34,138 bases of DNA from a virus (IMGVR_UViG_3300017773_000061:1-34138), one strand, 5' to 3'. Shown: positions 27,340-34,138, counted from the first letter of the stretch. The notes: generated by a model from the letters alone, not told the origin. Made by a program: numbers and translations.

Positions 27340-27526
27340 AGTAAGGAAGAGATCACGTAAGCTGACTCACAGGGCATTCTGCTACGAGTACAAGAACGGG
27401 AAGTATGAGGTTGTGGACTTAGCAGAGTTCACAGCCAAGACCCCTGCTCAACGATACGCTCTTAGATACGAGAGATCATGTGAGAATACAGGTGTAGATG
27501 GATACGCAATAACACGAGAAATTTAG
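27332..27526 (+). CDS. Small basic hypothetical protein (GTG start)
   Basis: This 64-residue basic protein (RVRKRSRKLTHRAFCYEYKN, then QRYALRYERSCENTGVDGYA) starts at GTG 27332, because no upstream or internal ATG fits. The reading frame is closed by a stop just before the next promoter. No family recognised. Confidence 0.6.
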   Translation: MGRVRKRSRKLTHRAFCYEYKNGKYEVVDLAEFTAKTPAQRYALRYERSCENTGVDGYAITREI

Positions 27527-27533
27527 ATGTACA

Positions 27534-27582
27534 TTTTGTGGATTCACAAAGAAACACTATCTTTAAGTATAATCAAAAACGC
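27534..27582 (+). promoter_or_regulatory. Bacteroidota-type promoter, class A
   Basis: TTTTG (27534-27538), a 19-base spacer containing ATTCACAAAGA, and TATCTTTAA (27558-27566). The leader AATCAAAAACGC follows at 27571-27582, and the ATG at 27591. Confidence 0.82.
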
Positions 27583-27590
27583 ACAACAGC

Positions 27591-27806
27591 ATGGTACATG
27601 AGTATTTATTTGAAGCCGCATCGAGCTTCGTTACCGCTAAGATGGTAAAAGAGATAAGCAAGGGTGAGGAAATCCTGCTTAATGACAAGTTTAGCCTATA
27701 TGGGTATACAACGGCTGATTCAGTAGTAATTGTAGACCACGATGATTGGATTGAATACGCAGTTTGTTTGACTGATGGTGATAATGTAATCTATGAAATG
27801 TTATGA
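27591..27806 (+). CDS. Small hypothetical protein
   Basis: This 71-residue acidic protein has AASSFVTAKMVKEISKGEEI and later VIVDHDDWIEYAVCLTDGDN. No family recognised. It has its own class A promoter, and its stop overlaps the next start by 4 bases. Confidence 0.7.
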   Translation: MVHEYLFEAASSFVTAKMVKEISKGEEILLNDKFSLYGYTTADSVVIVDHDDWIEYAVCLTDGDNVIYEML

Positions 27807-28144
27807 TGAGGTTCGAGTATAGAGATTGGGAAGAAGATTTCCTTGACATGATTGAGTCAGAGTTAAGCAAACGTACTATTGAATTTGACTGCATTGAGGA
27901 TGTAGAAGATAAAGTACACGAGTTATTGCTACACGATATAGACAACACCTGTATATATTACAAGGATTGCTTTGCTATTGTGGTAGGGTTATGGGTTACG
28001 CATTGGGATGATATGAGTCATTGGGAAGGAGGCATAACTGATATCACGAAATTAGCGTATGCCTCACTAAAGGATCACGCATATGAGCATGACATAGTTC
28101 AGAAGGCGGTTGACAGGATTGCGTGGAAGAATGAATTAGCTTAG
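27803..28144 (+). CDS. Acidic hypothetical protein
   Basis: This 113-residue acidic protein has a long helix with IESELSKRTIEFDCIEDVED and later Trp-rich CFAIVVGLWVTHWDDMSHWE. It may be an anti-host protein or a DNA mimic, judging from charge only. A second start codon in frame (27806) is possible. It is the last gene before the hairpin and terminator at 28148-28224. Confidence 0.68.
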   Translation: MMRFEYRDWEEDFLDMIESELSKRTIEFDCIEDVEDKVHELLLHDIDNTCIYYKDCFAIVVGLWVTHWDDMSHWEGGITDITKLAYASLKDHAYEHDIVQKAVDRIAWKNELA

Positions 28145-28147
28145 GTT

Positions 28148-28196
28148 TCTACTGAGCATATTGGTTTGGTTTATTGGTTTTAAACGGCTTAGTAGA
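28148..28196 (+). other. Long hairpin with TTGGTTT-rich loop
   Basis: TCTACTGAG (28148-28156) pairs with CTTAGTAGA (28188-28196), one G-T pair, enclosing a 31-base loop rich in TTGGTTT repeats. It follows a stop codon and precedes a terminator. It could be the 3' end of a stabilised mRNA or a small RNA, but no evidence of expression is available. Confidence 0.45.
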
Positions 28197-28201
28197 CATA
28201 G

Positions 28202-28224
28202 AGGGGGGCATTAGCCCCTTTCTT
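28202..28224 (+). terminator. Rho-independent terminator before the tail operon
   Basis: AGGGGGGC (28202-28209) pairs with GCCCCTTT (28214-28221), two G-T pairs, around ATTA. A short T-rich tail (TTTCTTTG) ends it. It separates the small-gene block from the tail genes. Confidence 0.8.
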
Positions 28225-28248
28225 TGTGCTACGATTTTAATGAAATGA

Positions 28249-28262
28249 GTTATTTAAGTATG
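28249..28262 (+). promoter_or_regulatory. TTATATAG-type start-proximal motif, copy 4 (divergent)
   Basis: GTTATTTAAGTATG ends with ATG 28260. It shares most bases with the copies at 1216, 2655 and 6218 and supports this start for the tail chaperone over the ATG at 28245. Confidence 0.45.
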
Positions 28263-28937
28263 GATAGTAAGACATTGATAGTGCCAACGAGCTTGGCTGA
28301 CATCACGTTAAAGCAGTACAAGCGTTTCATGAGTTTGCCCGAAGACCTCAATGAGGAGGATAGGGTGTATGAAATGATACACATATTCACAGGGATGAGT
28401 AGAGGCTTGATACGCAAGATGACAATGAAGAGTAGATCACGTGTGGTCTTGATGCTTCAGAAGTGTATAAACACAAGAGAAGAGGAGTTGGTTATGACTA
28501 CAACGCTACAGGGTGTTAAGCTCGGATTCGTACCGAACCTTGACAAGATGAGCTTTGGAGAGTTTGTGGATCTTGACAGCACGAAGTACGAGTACAAGAA
28601 TTACGAGTCATTGATGAAAGTCCTGTATAGACCTATAGTCAAAGAGCGTAATGATAGATATGAGATCATGGACTATAAGCACAGCCTTGAGCAAACGCTT
28701 GATTATGAGGAGATGACAATGGATTGCGTATTAGGAGCGTTGCTTTTTTTTTGCGATTTAGGGAACGACTTGTTGAAACATATGATGAAGTCTTTGCGAG
28801 AGGAGAAGGGGATGACTACAGCGCAGGAGCAAACTTTGCGGCAAAGTGGGGTTGGTACGGCTGTATTGTTAGCCTCGCTAAACATGACATTAGAGGCATT
28901 GATAGCATTACGAGAGAGCCACTTCATAAGTGTTTAA
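28260..28937 (+). CDS. Tail assembly chaperone (G-like), frameshift donor
   Basis: This 225-residue protein in the unshifted frame has the pattern of small tail assembly chaperones: LADITLKQYKRFMSLPEDLN, then MIHIFTGMSRGLIRKM, then LGFVPNLDKMSFGEFVDLDS, then VLYRPI and a C-terminal LFFCDLGNDLLKHMMKSLRE. Chaperones of this kind bind the tape measure during tail assembly and are not in the final particle. Translation can slip by -1 at nine T (28744-28752), so a longer G-T product of 246 residues is predicted. The start at 28260 is preferred over the upstream ATG 28245 because of the repeated motif. Confidence 0.8.
   Translation: MDSKTLIVPTSLADITLKQYKRFMSLPEDLNEEDRVYEMIHIFTGMSRGLIRKMTMKSRSRVVLMLQKCINTREEELVMTTTLQGVKLGFVPNLDKMSFGEFVDLDSTKYEYKNYESLMKVLYRPIVKERNDRYEIMDYKHSLEQTLDYEEMTMDCVLGALLFFCDLGNDLLKHMMKSLREEKGMTTAQEQTLRQSGVGTAVLLASLNMTLEALIALRESHFISV
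28744..28752 (+). promoter_or_regulatory. Programmed -1 frameshift (slippery) site
   Basis: A run of nine T is read as CTT TTT TTT TGC in the unshifted frame, which contains the heptamer T TTT TTT. Slippage by -1 enters the frame that stops at 28999 instead of 28937. The two frames overlap by about 190 bases. Confidence 0.75.
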
Positions 28938-28999
28938 TGTGGTTAGCCTACGATGCAGATAAGAGTAAGTTACAGGAACAGCAAATAAAGAAGAGATGA
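28751..28999 (+). CDS. Frameshifted T-like extension of the tail chaperone
   Basis: This is the -1 frame joined to the chaperone at 28744-28752. It adds about 82 residues (LRFRERLVETYDEVFARGEG, NFAAKWGWYGCIVSLAKHDI, PLHKCLMWLAYDADKSKLQE) that make up the T-like domain. The part 'F-AKWGWY--I--LA--DI---D-IT--PLHKCL--LAYD-DK' is well known to me from phage tail chaperone pairs, so it is coding, not chance. It has no ATG start of its own, the second reason to believe in the frameshift. It overlaps the next gene by 4 bases. Confidence 0.78.
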   Translation: MRFRERLVETYDEVFARGEGDDYSAGANFAAKWGWYGCIVSLAKHDIRGIDSITREPLHKCLMWLAYDADKSKLQEQQIKKR

Positions 29000-29469
29000 C
29001 AGGATATTACGGTATAACGGATGCGATAAGAAAAGCATTTAATAAGGCAGGGAGAATAAGCACTATTACTCACGGGGATCTGAACATAGTGGATCTTGGG
29101 AGACAAAGCATATATCCTTTAGCCCATATCAGTCCACAGGGTGCTGTTTTTGATTCAAACACTACGACATACAGCTTTAGTCTTAGTGTGTTTGACATCA
29201 TTGACTTCAGCAAAGAGCATGAGGACGATGATGGTGAGCCATTTTACGGCAACGATAATGTGCAAGACATACTGCATGACATAAGCCTAACGATTGAGAT
29301 GGCATTAGATGACCTGCGTAGAGGAGATATGTACTCCGAGCTATATCGTATAGATGATACGATCAACGGCACGAGCTTTATTAGTGAAGGTGAGAACAAC
29401 CTTGCAGGATGGCAGATTCAAATGAGTGTAACAACGACAAACGCGGCAGTCAACGATGGGTTATGCTAA
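28996..29469 (+). CDS. Tail terminator/neck-like protein
   Basis: This 157-residue protein starts with YYGITDAIRKAFNKAGRIST and ISPQGAVFDSNTTTYSFSLS, later LHDISLTIEMALDDLRRGDM and GWQIQMSVTTTNAAVNDGL. The alpha-beta layout and length match tail-terminator or neck proteins that cap the tail tube. The place between tail chaperones and a gp10-like gene supports it. It overlaps its neighbours by 4 and 14 bases. Confidence 0.65.
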   Translation: MTGYYGITDAIRKAFNKAGRISTITHGDLNIVDLGRQSIYPLAHISPQGAVFDSNTTTYSFSLSVFDIIDFSKEHEDDDGEPFYGNDNVQDILHDISLTIEMALDDLRRGDMYSELYRIDDTINGTSFISEGENNLAGWQIQMSVTTTNAAVNDGLC

Positions 29470-30010
29470 TGTAGAGAAAGCAGTAAGGTTCTTAGGATCA
29501 GAGATAGTCCGTAGAGCACGATTAAACCTTGGTGTGGTTCGTAAGAGAACAGGGTATCGTAGCACATGGAAGAAGTCGGGTAACAAATGGACACCGACAA
29601 GCACCAAGAAAGTAACGTCTAAGCGTAACAGCGTAGCAAGTGGTAAACTGCAAAAGAGCATTAGGTATGAGCTGACACCTACATTAGGATTGAAGCTGTA
29701 CTACGAGAAATATGGGGACTATGTGCAAAGTGGTCGCAAAGGCAAGAGCAAGGGAGCACCTGTTGGGGCAATAACAAAATGGTCTAAGATGAAACGATTG
29801 AAGCCAAGAGACATGGCTACAGGTAAGTTCATAGCTAAGACTAAAGGATCAATGAGCAGTATGAACTTCATGGTAAACAGGAGTATGGCGTATTACGGAG
29901 TACCTGCGTACCCATTCATGGATAAAGCAATAGAGGAGAGCTACGATAAGGAGCTTGATAACATATATGAAGCATTTAAAAAAGACGTAGCGGATGGCCT
30001 TGACAATTAA
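29456..30010 (+). CDS. HK97 gp10-like neck/tail-completion protein
   Basis: This 184-residue basic protein has the stretch NSVASGKLQKSIRYELTPTL to LGLKLYYEKYGDYVQSGRKG, the same order as in gp10-like tail-completion proteins (SG-L--SI-Y, then 'YGDYVQSG'). The C-terminal part (MSSMNFMVNRSMAYYGVPAY, FMDKAIEESYDKELDNI) is a helix pair. Proteins of this kind join tail to head. It overlaps the next gene by 17 bases. Confidence 0.72.
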   Translation: MGYANVEKAVRFLGSEIVRRARLNLGVVRKRTGYRSTWKKSGNKWTPTSTKKVTSKRNSVASGKLQKSIRYELTPTLGLKLYYEKYGDYVQSGRKGKSKGAPVGAITKWSKMKRLKPRDMATGKFIAKTKGSMSSMNFMVNRSMAYYGVPAYPFMDKAIEESYDKELDNIYEAFKKDVADGLDN

Positions 30011-31127
30011 CGAACAGCCGACAGCAAATTCATTGCAATTGTGCAATAGCCCTATATTGATAGTGGCTACGGACACTGCATCGAACCAAACTAATTTTAA
30101 GTATCAGTGCAAGGTGTACATATGGCATGGAGATAGAACGTCCAACAAGCCAAGTACAGCGAATTACACCTTAGAGAAATCACCAAATGCGGCTATTAGC
30201 AACAGGGTGGTGTTTAATATCAGCGGATTGATACAATCTGAACTAACTGAGATCACCCCTAAGTCTATGACTCAAACGATAGAGGACATAGGTACAGGTG
30301 CATGTTGGGTATATGTAGAGGTATTAGGTGTAGGCTCGTCTACTACGACTACAAATGGCAATGAGTTTTATGTAACGAGAGGATACAACCCTGCCTCAAG
30401 AGAAGAGATGAACGGATCAGCGGGATTTGTATCGGGAGGACGTGTAGCTATGCGCCCAAATCATACCGATGCTTATTTAGAGCATCCATTTTATGTGCCT
30501 GTGATCAGACAAGGAGCACCGAGCGTAACGATTACTGACGAGTTGGGTAACGATTACACGGAGACATTGACAGCAAGTACAACGAACAGCGCAACGAGAG
30601 TGCAATATGTAGACATCATGGCAATCTTCATAGATGAGTTAGGTGGTAATGGATCAACACTGAGATACAGGACAACGACTGACGCGGCTGATGACGTAAC
30701 GCTAAACATGGTATGTGAGAGCAAGTTTTATGTAGTACCTGTGATGTACTTGAATCGATTTGGAGTATTCGAGACGTTATTCATGAGTAAAAAGAAAACA
30801 CGAAACGTGTCGTACAACAGGGTGAACTATAAGCGTACAGCGTTTACGGACAGCTATGATATAGATCTGAGTCGTAAAATGTTTGTTACTGCTTCAGAGT
30901 CAGAAACGAAGTACACCTTGAACAGCGATTATTTAGACGAGGCAGAGAATGCTATGTACGAGGATCTGCTATTGAGCACCTACATATGCATAAATGTCGA
31001 TGGTAAGTGGAGACAGGTGGCAGTAGACAACACGCAATTCAAGGAAAAGACCTCACTGAATGATCGTTTGATACAGCATACCTTGACCTTTACGCAAGGA
31101 TTTAGTGACGTAAATCAGTTCCAATAA
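29994..31127 (+). CDS. Tail-tip/baseplate structural protein
   Basis: This 377-residue, beta-rich protein (SLQLCNSPILIVATDTASNQ, KVYIWHGDRTSNKPSTANYT, VVFNISGLIQSELTEITPKS, MYLNRFGVFETLFMSKKKTR) has no enzyme motif. The closing part (YTLNSDYLDEAENAMYEDLL, then HTLTFTQGFSDVNQFQ) suits a tail-tip ring. I recognise it as a type of Bacteroidota phage structural protein often next to the hub, but no exact family name. It overlaps the following large gene by one base (TAATG). Confidence 0.68.
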   Translation: MALTINEQPTANSLQLCNSPILIVATDTASNQTNFKYQCKVYIWHGDRTSNKPSTANYTLEKSPNAAISNRVVFNISGLIQSELTEITPKSMTQTIEDIGTGACWVYVEVLGVGSSTTTTNGNEFYVTRGYNPASREEMNGSAGFVSGGRVAMRPNHTDAYLEHPFYVPVIRQGAPSVTITDELGNDYTETLTASTTNSATRVQYVDIMAIFIDELGGNGSTLRYRTTTDAADDVTLNMVCESKFYVVPVMYLNRFGVFETLFMSKKKTRNVSYNRVNYKRTAFTDSYDIDLSRKMFVTASESETKYTLNSDYLDEAENAMYEDLLLSTYICINVDGKWRQVAVDNTQFKEKTSLNDRLIQHTLTFTQGFSDVNQFQ

Positions 31128-33301
31128 TGAGATATCAGTTATTCATAGATGGCAAGTCAGTTGATATGTACGCTGATGAGAGCCTCAATCTTGTAAGACA
31201 GCTTAAAGACTTTAAGGATGTGAGCAAGATGACTACTGACTACACGCAGACGTTTAAGATACCTGCTTCGGATCGTAACAACGGGGTGCTCAGTCATTGG
31301 TGGAATATCGACATTATTGATGGCTTTGATGCTAACAAGAAGGTGGATGCTCACATAGAAATTGATAGTCTACAGGTGTTCACGGGTATAATTGAAGTAA
31401 TTGATGTGTCTTTCACGAATGGTGCGCCTATGAACTATAGCGTTACGTTCTATGGTGATGTGAAGAAGGTAACCTCAGCAATGGGTATAGATACTTTGCA
31501 GGATCTGAACATGAACTACTTGAATCACACGAGAAACGTAACGAACATAGACAATAGTTGGTCGGGTAATTTGTTTAGCGGTAAAATCTTGTACCCTGTG
31601 ATAGCATGGGGAAAGCCATTTAGCTACGGCTACAGCCACGCAGACAACATTAGGATAGACAACGGCACAGGAGTAGAGATAGAGCATCTAAGGCCATCTA
31701 TATTGCTCAAGGAGTTAGTGAACAGGTGCTTTGAGAACTACGGATACACGAGTCAAGGTACTTTTTATACGAATACATATTTTGATGACCTGTATGTAGC
31801 ACCAAGTGCCTATGCAGGTACGTTGAATGACACGACAACGGCATCTACGTTTTTCGCTACTAAGAGTCAATTGATTGCATTTACCTATGATACGATTTTA
31901 GGTACATTGACTGAAACGAGTGATGATTCAAATAGCTTTAATCAGTTCGATGGTAGGTATACTGCACCTGTCAGTGGATCGTATACGTTTAACTTAAGGT
32001 TTACGATAGGAGCGTTTACGAATAACTCTTCGCTTAAGCTAAGGGTGTTCAAAAACGGGACACAAGATTACCAAGAGTTTTATGCGCCTTCTGCGGCAGG
32101 ATATACGAATTTCGTGAGGACGTATGCGCTTAATGCAGGAGACAACATACAAATAAAGTTCATAGCATCGAGTTCGAGTATGACTCTTACAGGTATGGAG
32201 TTTGAGTGTTCTTCAGCACCAAGCACTACGAATAATATCAGTATAAACATGAGTGAATTGCTACCTCAGATGAAGGTGGTAGACTTTTTGAGTCAAGTGG
32301 CTAAGACGTTTAACCTGGTCTTTGTACGATACGATGATACACGAATAGATATAGAGCCATATCAGACATGGTTAGCGAGTGGAAGCATAGTGGATTACAC
32401 TGAGTATGTGGACATTGGAAGCATCGTGCATAAGAAGCAAAAAGTGCCAAGCAGTGTCTCGTATAGCCACAAGGCTTCAGAAGATTTCGTGAATGTAGCA
32501 TACAGGAACAACGCAGATAGAGATTTTGGTAGTGTATTTAGTGAGTTGGCGGTGGACTTCGGAACAGGGGAGCTTAAAGTAGAAAGTCCGTTTACGATAG
32601 TGCCACCTGCCATACTAAACAAGCAGAATTCAAGTGGTGTAGTTACAGGCCCTTCATCGATACAGCTTGTGCAAATGATTGATAGCGAGAACACGCCTAT
32701 AAAAGCAGACTTCTTGTTGTTCTATTATGTAGGAGAGAAAACCACATCGGATTTATGGAAGTTTGAGTCAACTTCTCAGACTAAGTTCCCTGTGATTGCT
32801 CCATACAGCCAACATCCTACCAATGGATCAAGCAAGAGCGTAGCATTCAGTTTAGAGAGTAGCTTACAGGGCAATTCGCCATCGAATACGCTACTACAAA
32901 CGTTTTGGTTAAGCTACTTGTCAAGAATATACAGCCCTCAAAGCAGGGTTATTGAGATAAAGGCCACTTTACCTGTAGGTGAGTGGATTGATTTAAAGAT
33001 GAATCAGACAATCCTGTTTCATGGAAGGTATTTCAAGATAGAGAAGCTGACGTATGATCTAACGACCAACGTAGCTAAGTTGTCTTTGTTCAGTTACCCC
33101 GATGTTACGGTATGGTCGGCAGTAAGTACAGGGAATTCATGGAATGTAACACCTGTAGCGGCCACGTCAAGCTATATAGGTCAAGGATCGCAGAGTAACA
33201 CGTTAGGAAATGTAACACCGATCAGTGGTAGTACGAGTACCGACCTACCGAACGTGTCACCTGTGTTAGATGTAGGATCAGATAATACAGCAACACCATG
33301 A
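31127..33301 (+). CDS. Large tail-tip (hub) protein with jelly-roll insert
   Basis: This 724-residue protein starts QLFIDGKSVDMYADESLNLV, then VSKMTTDYTQTFKIPASDRN and DSLQVFTGIIEVIDVSF. This opening is typical of tail hub/tip proteins of Bacteroidota phages. At about 265-370 lies an insert FDGRYTAPVSGSYTFNLRFT, LKLRVFKNGTQDYQEFYAPS, LNAGDNIQIKFIASSS, which has the strand order of a jelly roll and may bind glycans on the host. Later parts (VVDFLSQVAKTFNLVFVRYD, LSYLSRIYSPQSRVIEIKAT, IDLKMNQTILFHGRYFKIEK) are compatible with a hub domain. A Ser/Thr-rich tail closes the protein. The stop overlaps the next ATG. Confidence 0.75.
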   Translation: MRYQLFIDGKSVDMYADESLNLVRQLKDFKDVSKMTTDYTQTFKIPASDRNNGVLSHWWNIDIIDGFDANKKVDAHIEIDSLQVFTGIIEVIDVSFTNGAPMNYSVTFYGDVKKVTSAMGIDTLQDLNMNYLNHTRNVTNIDNSWSGNLFSGKILYPVIAWGKPFSYGYSHADNIRIDNGTGVEIEHLRPSILLKELVNRCFENYGYTSQGTFYTNTYFDDLYVAPSAYAGTLNDTTTASTFFATKSQLIAFTYDTILGTLTETSDDSNSFNQFDGRYTAPVSGSYTFNLRFTIGAFTNNSSLKLRVFKNGTQDYQEFYAPSAAGYTNFVRTYALNAGDNIQIKFIASSSSMTLTGMEFECSSAPSTTNNISINMSELLPQMKVVDFLSQVAKTFNLVFVRYDDTRIDIEPYQTWLASGSIVDYTEYVDIGSIVHKKQKVPSSVSYSHKASEDFVNVAYRNNADRDFGSVFSELAVDFGTGELKVESPFTIVPPAILNKQNSSGVVTGPSSIQLVQMIDSENTPIKADFLLFYYVGEKTTSDLWKFESTSQTKFPVIAPYSQHPTNGSSKSVAFSLESSLQGNSPSNTLLQTFWLSYLSRIYSPQSRVIEIKATLPVGEWIDLKMNQTILFHGRYFKIEKLTYDLTTNVAKLSLFSYPDVTVWSAVSTGNSWNVTPVAATSSYIGQGSQSNTLGNVTPISGSTSTDLPNVSPVLDVGSDNTATP

Positions 33302-33456
33302 TAGGAAAAGTGATTGAATTACTGCACTCGGATGAGTGGCACGGAGTAAGTGAGAACGTCGAAATTGCTAAAGGAAAGCACGAGCGAGTAACGACATGGA
33401 AAGGATTTTGGACAACATTAAAAAGGATGAGAAATGTCAGAAAAGCTAATAGTTGA
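33298..33456 (+). CDS. Small basic protein between tail hub and tape measure
   Basis: This 52-residue protein starts at ATG 33298, overlapping the hub stop (ATGA), and ends 23 bases inside the tape-measure gene. The product is basic with several Trp (LHSDEWHGVSENVEIAKGKH, then TTWKGFWTTLKRMRNVRKA). It is tightly coupled to both neighbours, so it is probably real. It may help hub or tape-measure assembly; no family known. Confidence 0.62.
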   Translation: MIGKVIELLHSDEWHGVSENVEIAKGKHERVTTWKGFWTTLKRMRNVRKANS

Positions 33457-34138
33457 GCTGATCACTGAGACGAAAAAAGCTCAGAAAGACTTAGAGGATA
33501 CAAATGCTCAGATTAAAGAGATAAAGGATCAGTTAGGCAAAGTAGGTAAAAGCGGTGAAGAGTCAGTAAGCGGTATTAAGAAGCTCGGTAAGGGCATATC
33601 GGGTATTGGGTTAGCGATAAAGGCCGCAGGAATAGGTATTTTGCTACAAGGATTGACCTTTTTGAAGGACTTGTTGATGCAGAATCAGACCGTTGTAGAT
33701 GCGTTTAGCACAGCGTTCAATTTCCTATCAGTCATATTTGCTGAAGTGTCAGATGCTATCAAAAGTGTATACGAGAATGTATCGCAGAGCACTGAGAACT
33801 TCGATGCAATGGGTAGAGTGATAAAAAACGTGATGACGATTTCCATTACGCCAATGTTACTTGCGTTCCAAGCCATAAAAGGAGCTTTGTTAGGGGCACA
33901 ATTAGCTTGGGAGCAATCCTTCTTTGGAGGAAAAGATCCCGAGACAATAGAGGATCTCAAGACTCAATTAGCAGAGGTTGGAGAAAAGATGGTCGATATA
34001 GGATCTGATGCTATCAAAGCAGGAGCAGGTATCGTAGAAGATTTTGGAGAAGCCATAGGAGAAGTAGGTGCTATAGGTACACAAATCGTAGAGGAAGTAG
34101 GCAAGATTAGTGTAAAATCGGCTCTTGAAACAGCCAAA
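33434..34138 (+). CDS. Tail tape-measure-like protein, N-terminal part (continues at 1)
   Basis: The ATG at 33434 opens a frame that runs off the window end and resumes at base 124, giving 595 residues in total. The N-terminus (about residues 1-45) is a Lys/Glu coiled coil. Hydrophobic, Gly-rich helices follow at about 55-82 (GISGIGLAIKAAGIGILLQG) and about 133-160, as is common in tape-measure proteins that must insert into the host envelope. The gene begins 23 bases before the end of the small ORF 33298-33456, so the two are probably translationally coupled. At the usual 1.5 angstrom per residue the length would predict a tail near 90 nm; this is a rule-of-thumb inference. Confidence 0.8.
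   Translation, partial: MSEKLIVELITETKKAQKDLEDTNAQIKEIKDQLGKVGKSGEESVSGIKKLGKGISGIGLAIKAAGIGILLQGLTFLKDLLMQNQTVVDAFSTAFNFLSVIFAEVSDAIKSVYENVSQSTENFDAMGRVIKNVMTISITPMLLAFQAIKGALLGAQLAWEQSFFGGKDPETIEDLKTQLAEVGEKMVDIGSDAIKAGAGIVEDFGEAIGEVGAIGTQIVEEVGKISVKSALETAK
34016..34138. repeat. Right copy of 123-bp direct terminal repeat
   Basis: This is an exact copy of bases 1-123. Joining position 34138 to position 124 keeps the tape-measure frame open (GCC AAA then GGA ATG ACT). The window is therefore one full circle with a short overlap. Confidence 0.95.

Noticed and set aside
1-34138. tRNA genes, integrase, excisionase, CI-like repressor or attachment sites
   Set aside because: None was recognised when reading both strands by eye. 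Temperate life style is therefore not supported, although a tRNA scan was not possible.

Overview
The window looks like one complete genome of a small tailed phage, probably siphovirus-like, infecting a member of the Bacteroidota (a Flavobacteriia-type host is my best guess). All genes lie on the + strand, packed head to tail with ATGA/TAATG overlaps. The first 123 bases (1-123) are repeated exactly at the end (34016-34138). The open reading frame at the right end continues in frame at the left end, so the molecule is a circle (or a circularly permuted contig) of about 34,015 bp, opened inside the tape-measure gene. The host guess rests on two things. Promoters have the Bacteroidota layout (TTTTG, 19 bp, TAnCTTTA) with A-rich leaders instead of strong Shine-Dalgarno sites. 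The structural proteins also resemble families I know from phages of that phylum.

Reading the circle: 28.26-33.46 kb holds the tail chaperone pair (with a -1 frameshift site), two neck/tail-completion proteins, two large tail-tip/baseplate proteins and a small basic protein. The tape-measure gene runs 33434-34138 and on through 1-1206. Next come the XkdF-type protease (1.2-2.2 kb), a coiled-coil protein, the scaffold, the major capsid protein and the tail tube protein (to 5.0 kb). Three small unknown genes with their own promoters and terminators (5.1-6.1 kb) interrupt the structural block. The portal, connector, a beta-sandwich protein and two fibre proteins (one collagen-like) follow at 6.2-12.5 kb. 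The portal therefore lies downstream of the capsid gene and far from the terminase, which is an unusual order.

From 12.5 to 16.8 kb are envelope and lysis genes: a membrane coiled-coil protein, an exported thioredoxin-fold protein lacking the CxxC, an exported protein that looks like an outer-membrane beta-barrel, an amidase endolysin, a three-segment-type holin, a metallophosphoesterase and a Cys-rich microprotein. From 16.8 to 20.4 kb is the early/replication part: small HTH and zinc-ribbon proteins, a single-strand-binding-like protein ending in an acidic NDLPF tip, a replication-initiator-like HTH protein and a VRR-NUC nuclease. A sigma-factor-like protein follows. No DNA polymerase, helicase, integrase or lysogeny repressor was recognised, so the phage probably borrows the host replisome.

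The most intriguing block is 21.27-24.34 kb: ParB/Srx-fold protein, PAPS-reductase-family protein with SGGKDS, GNAT-like protein, HNH-like protein and a second ParB/Srx-fold protein, directly upstream of the terminase genes (24.56-26.09 kb). The PAPS-reductase/ParB pairing resembles IbrA/IbrB and, more distantly, the DndC/DndB chemistry of DNA sulfur modification. Its function here is unknown. Between 26.1 and 28.2 kb are small genes of unknown function controlled by a strikingly uniform promoter set.
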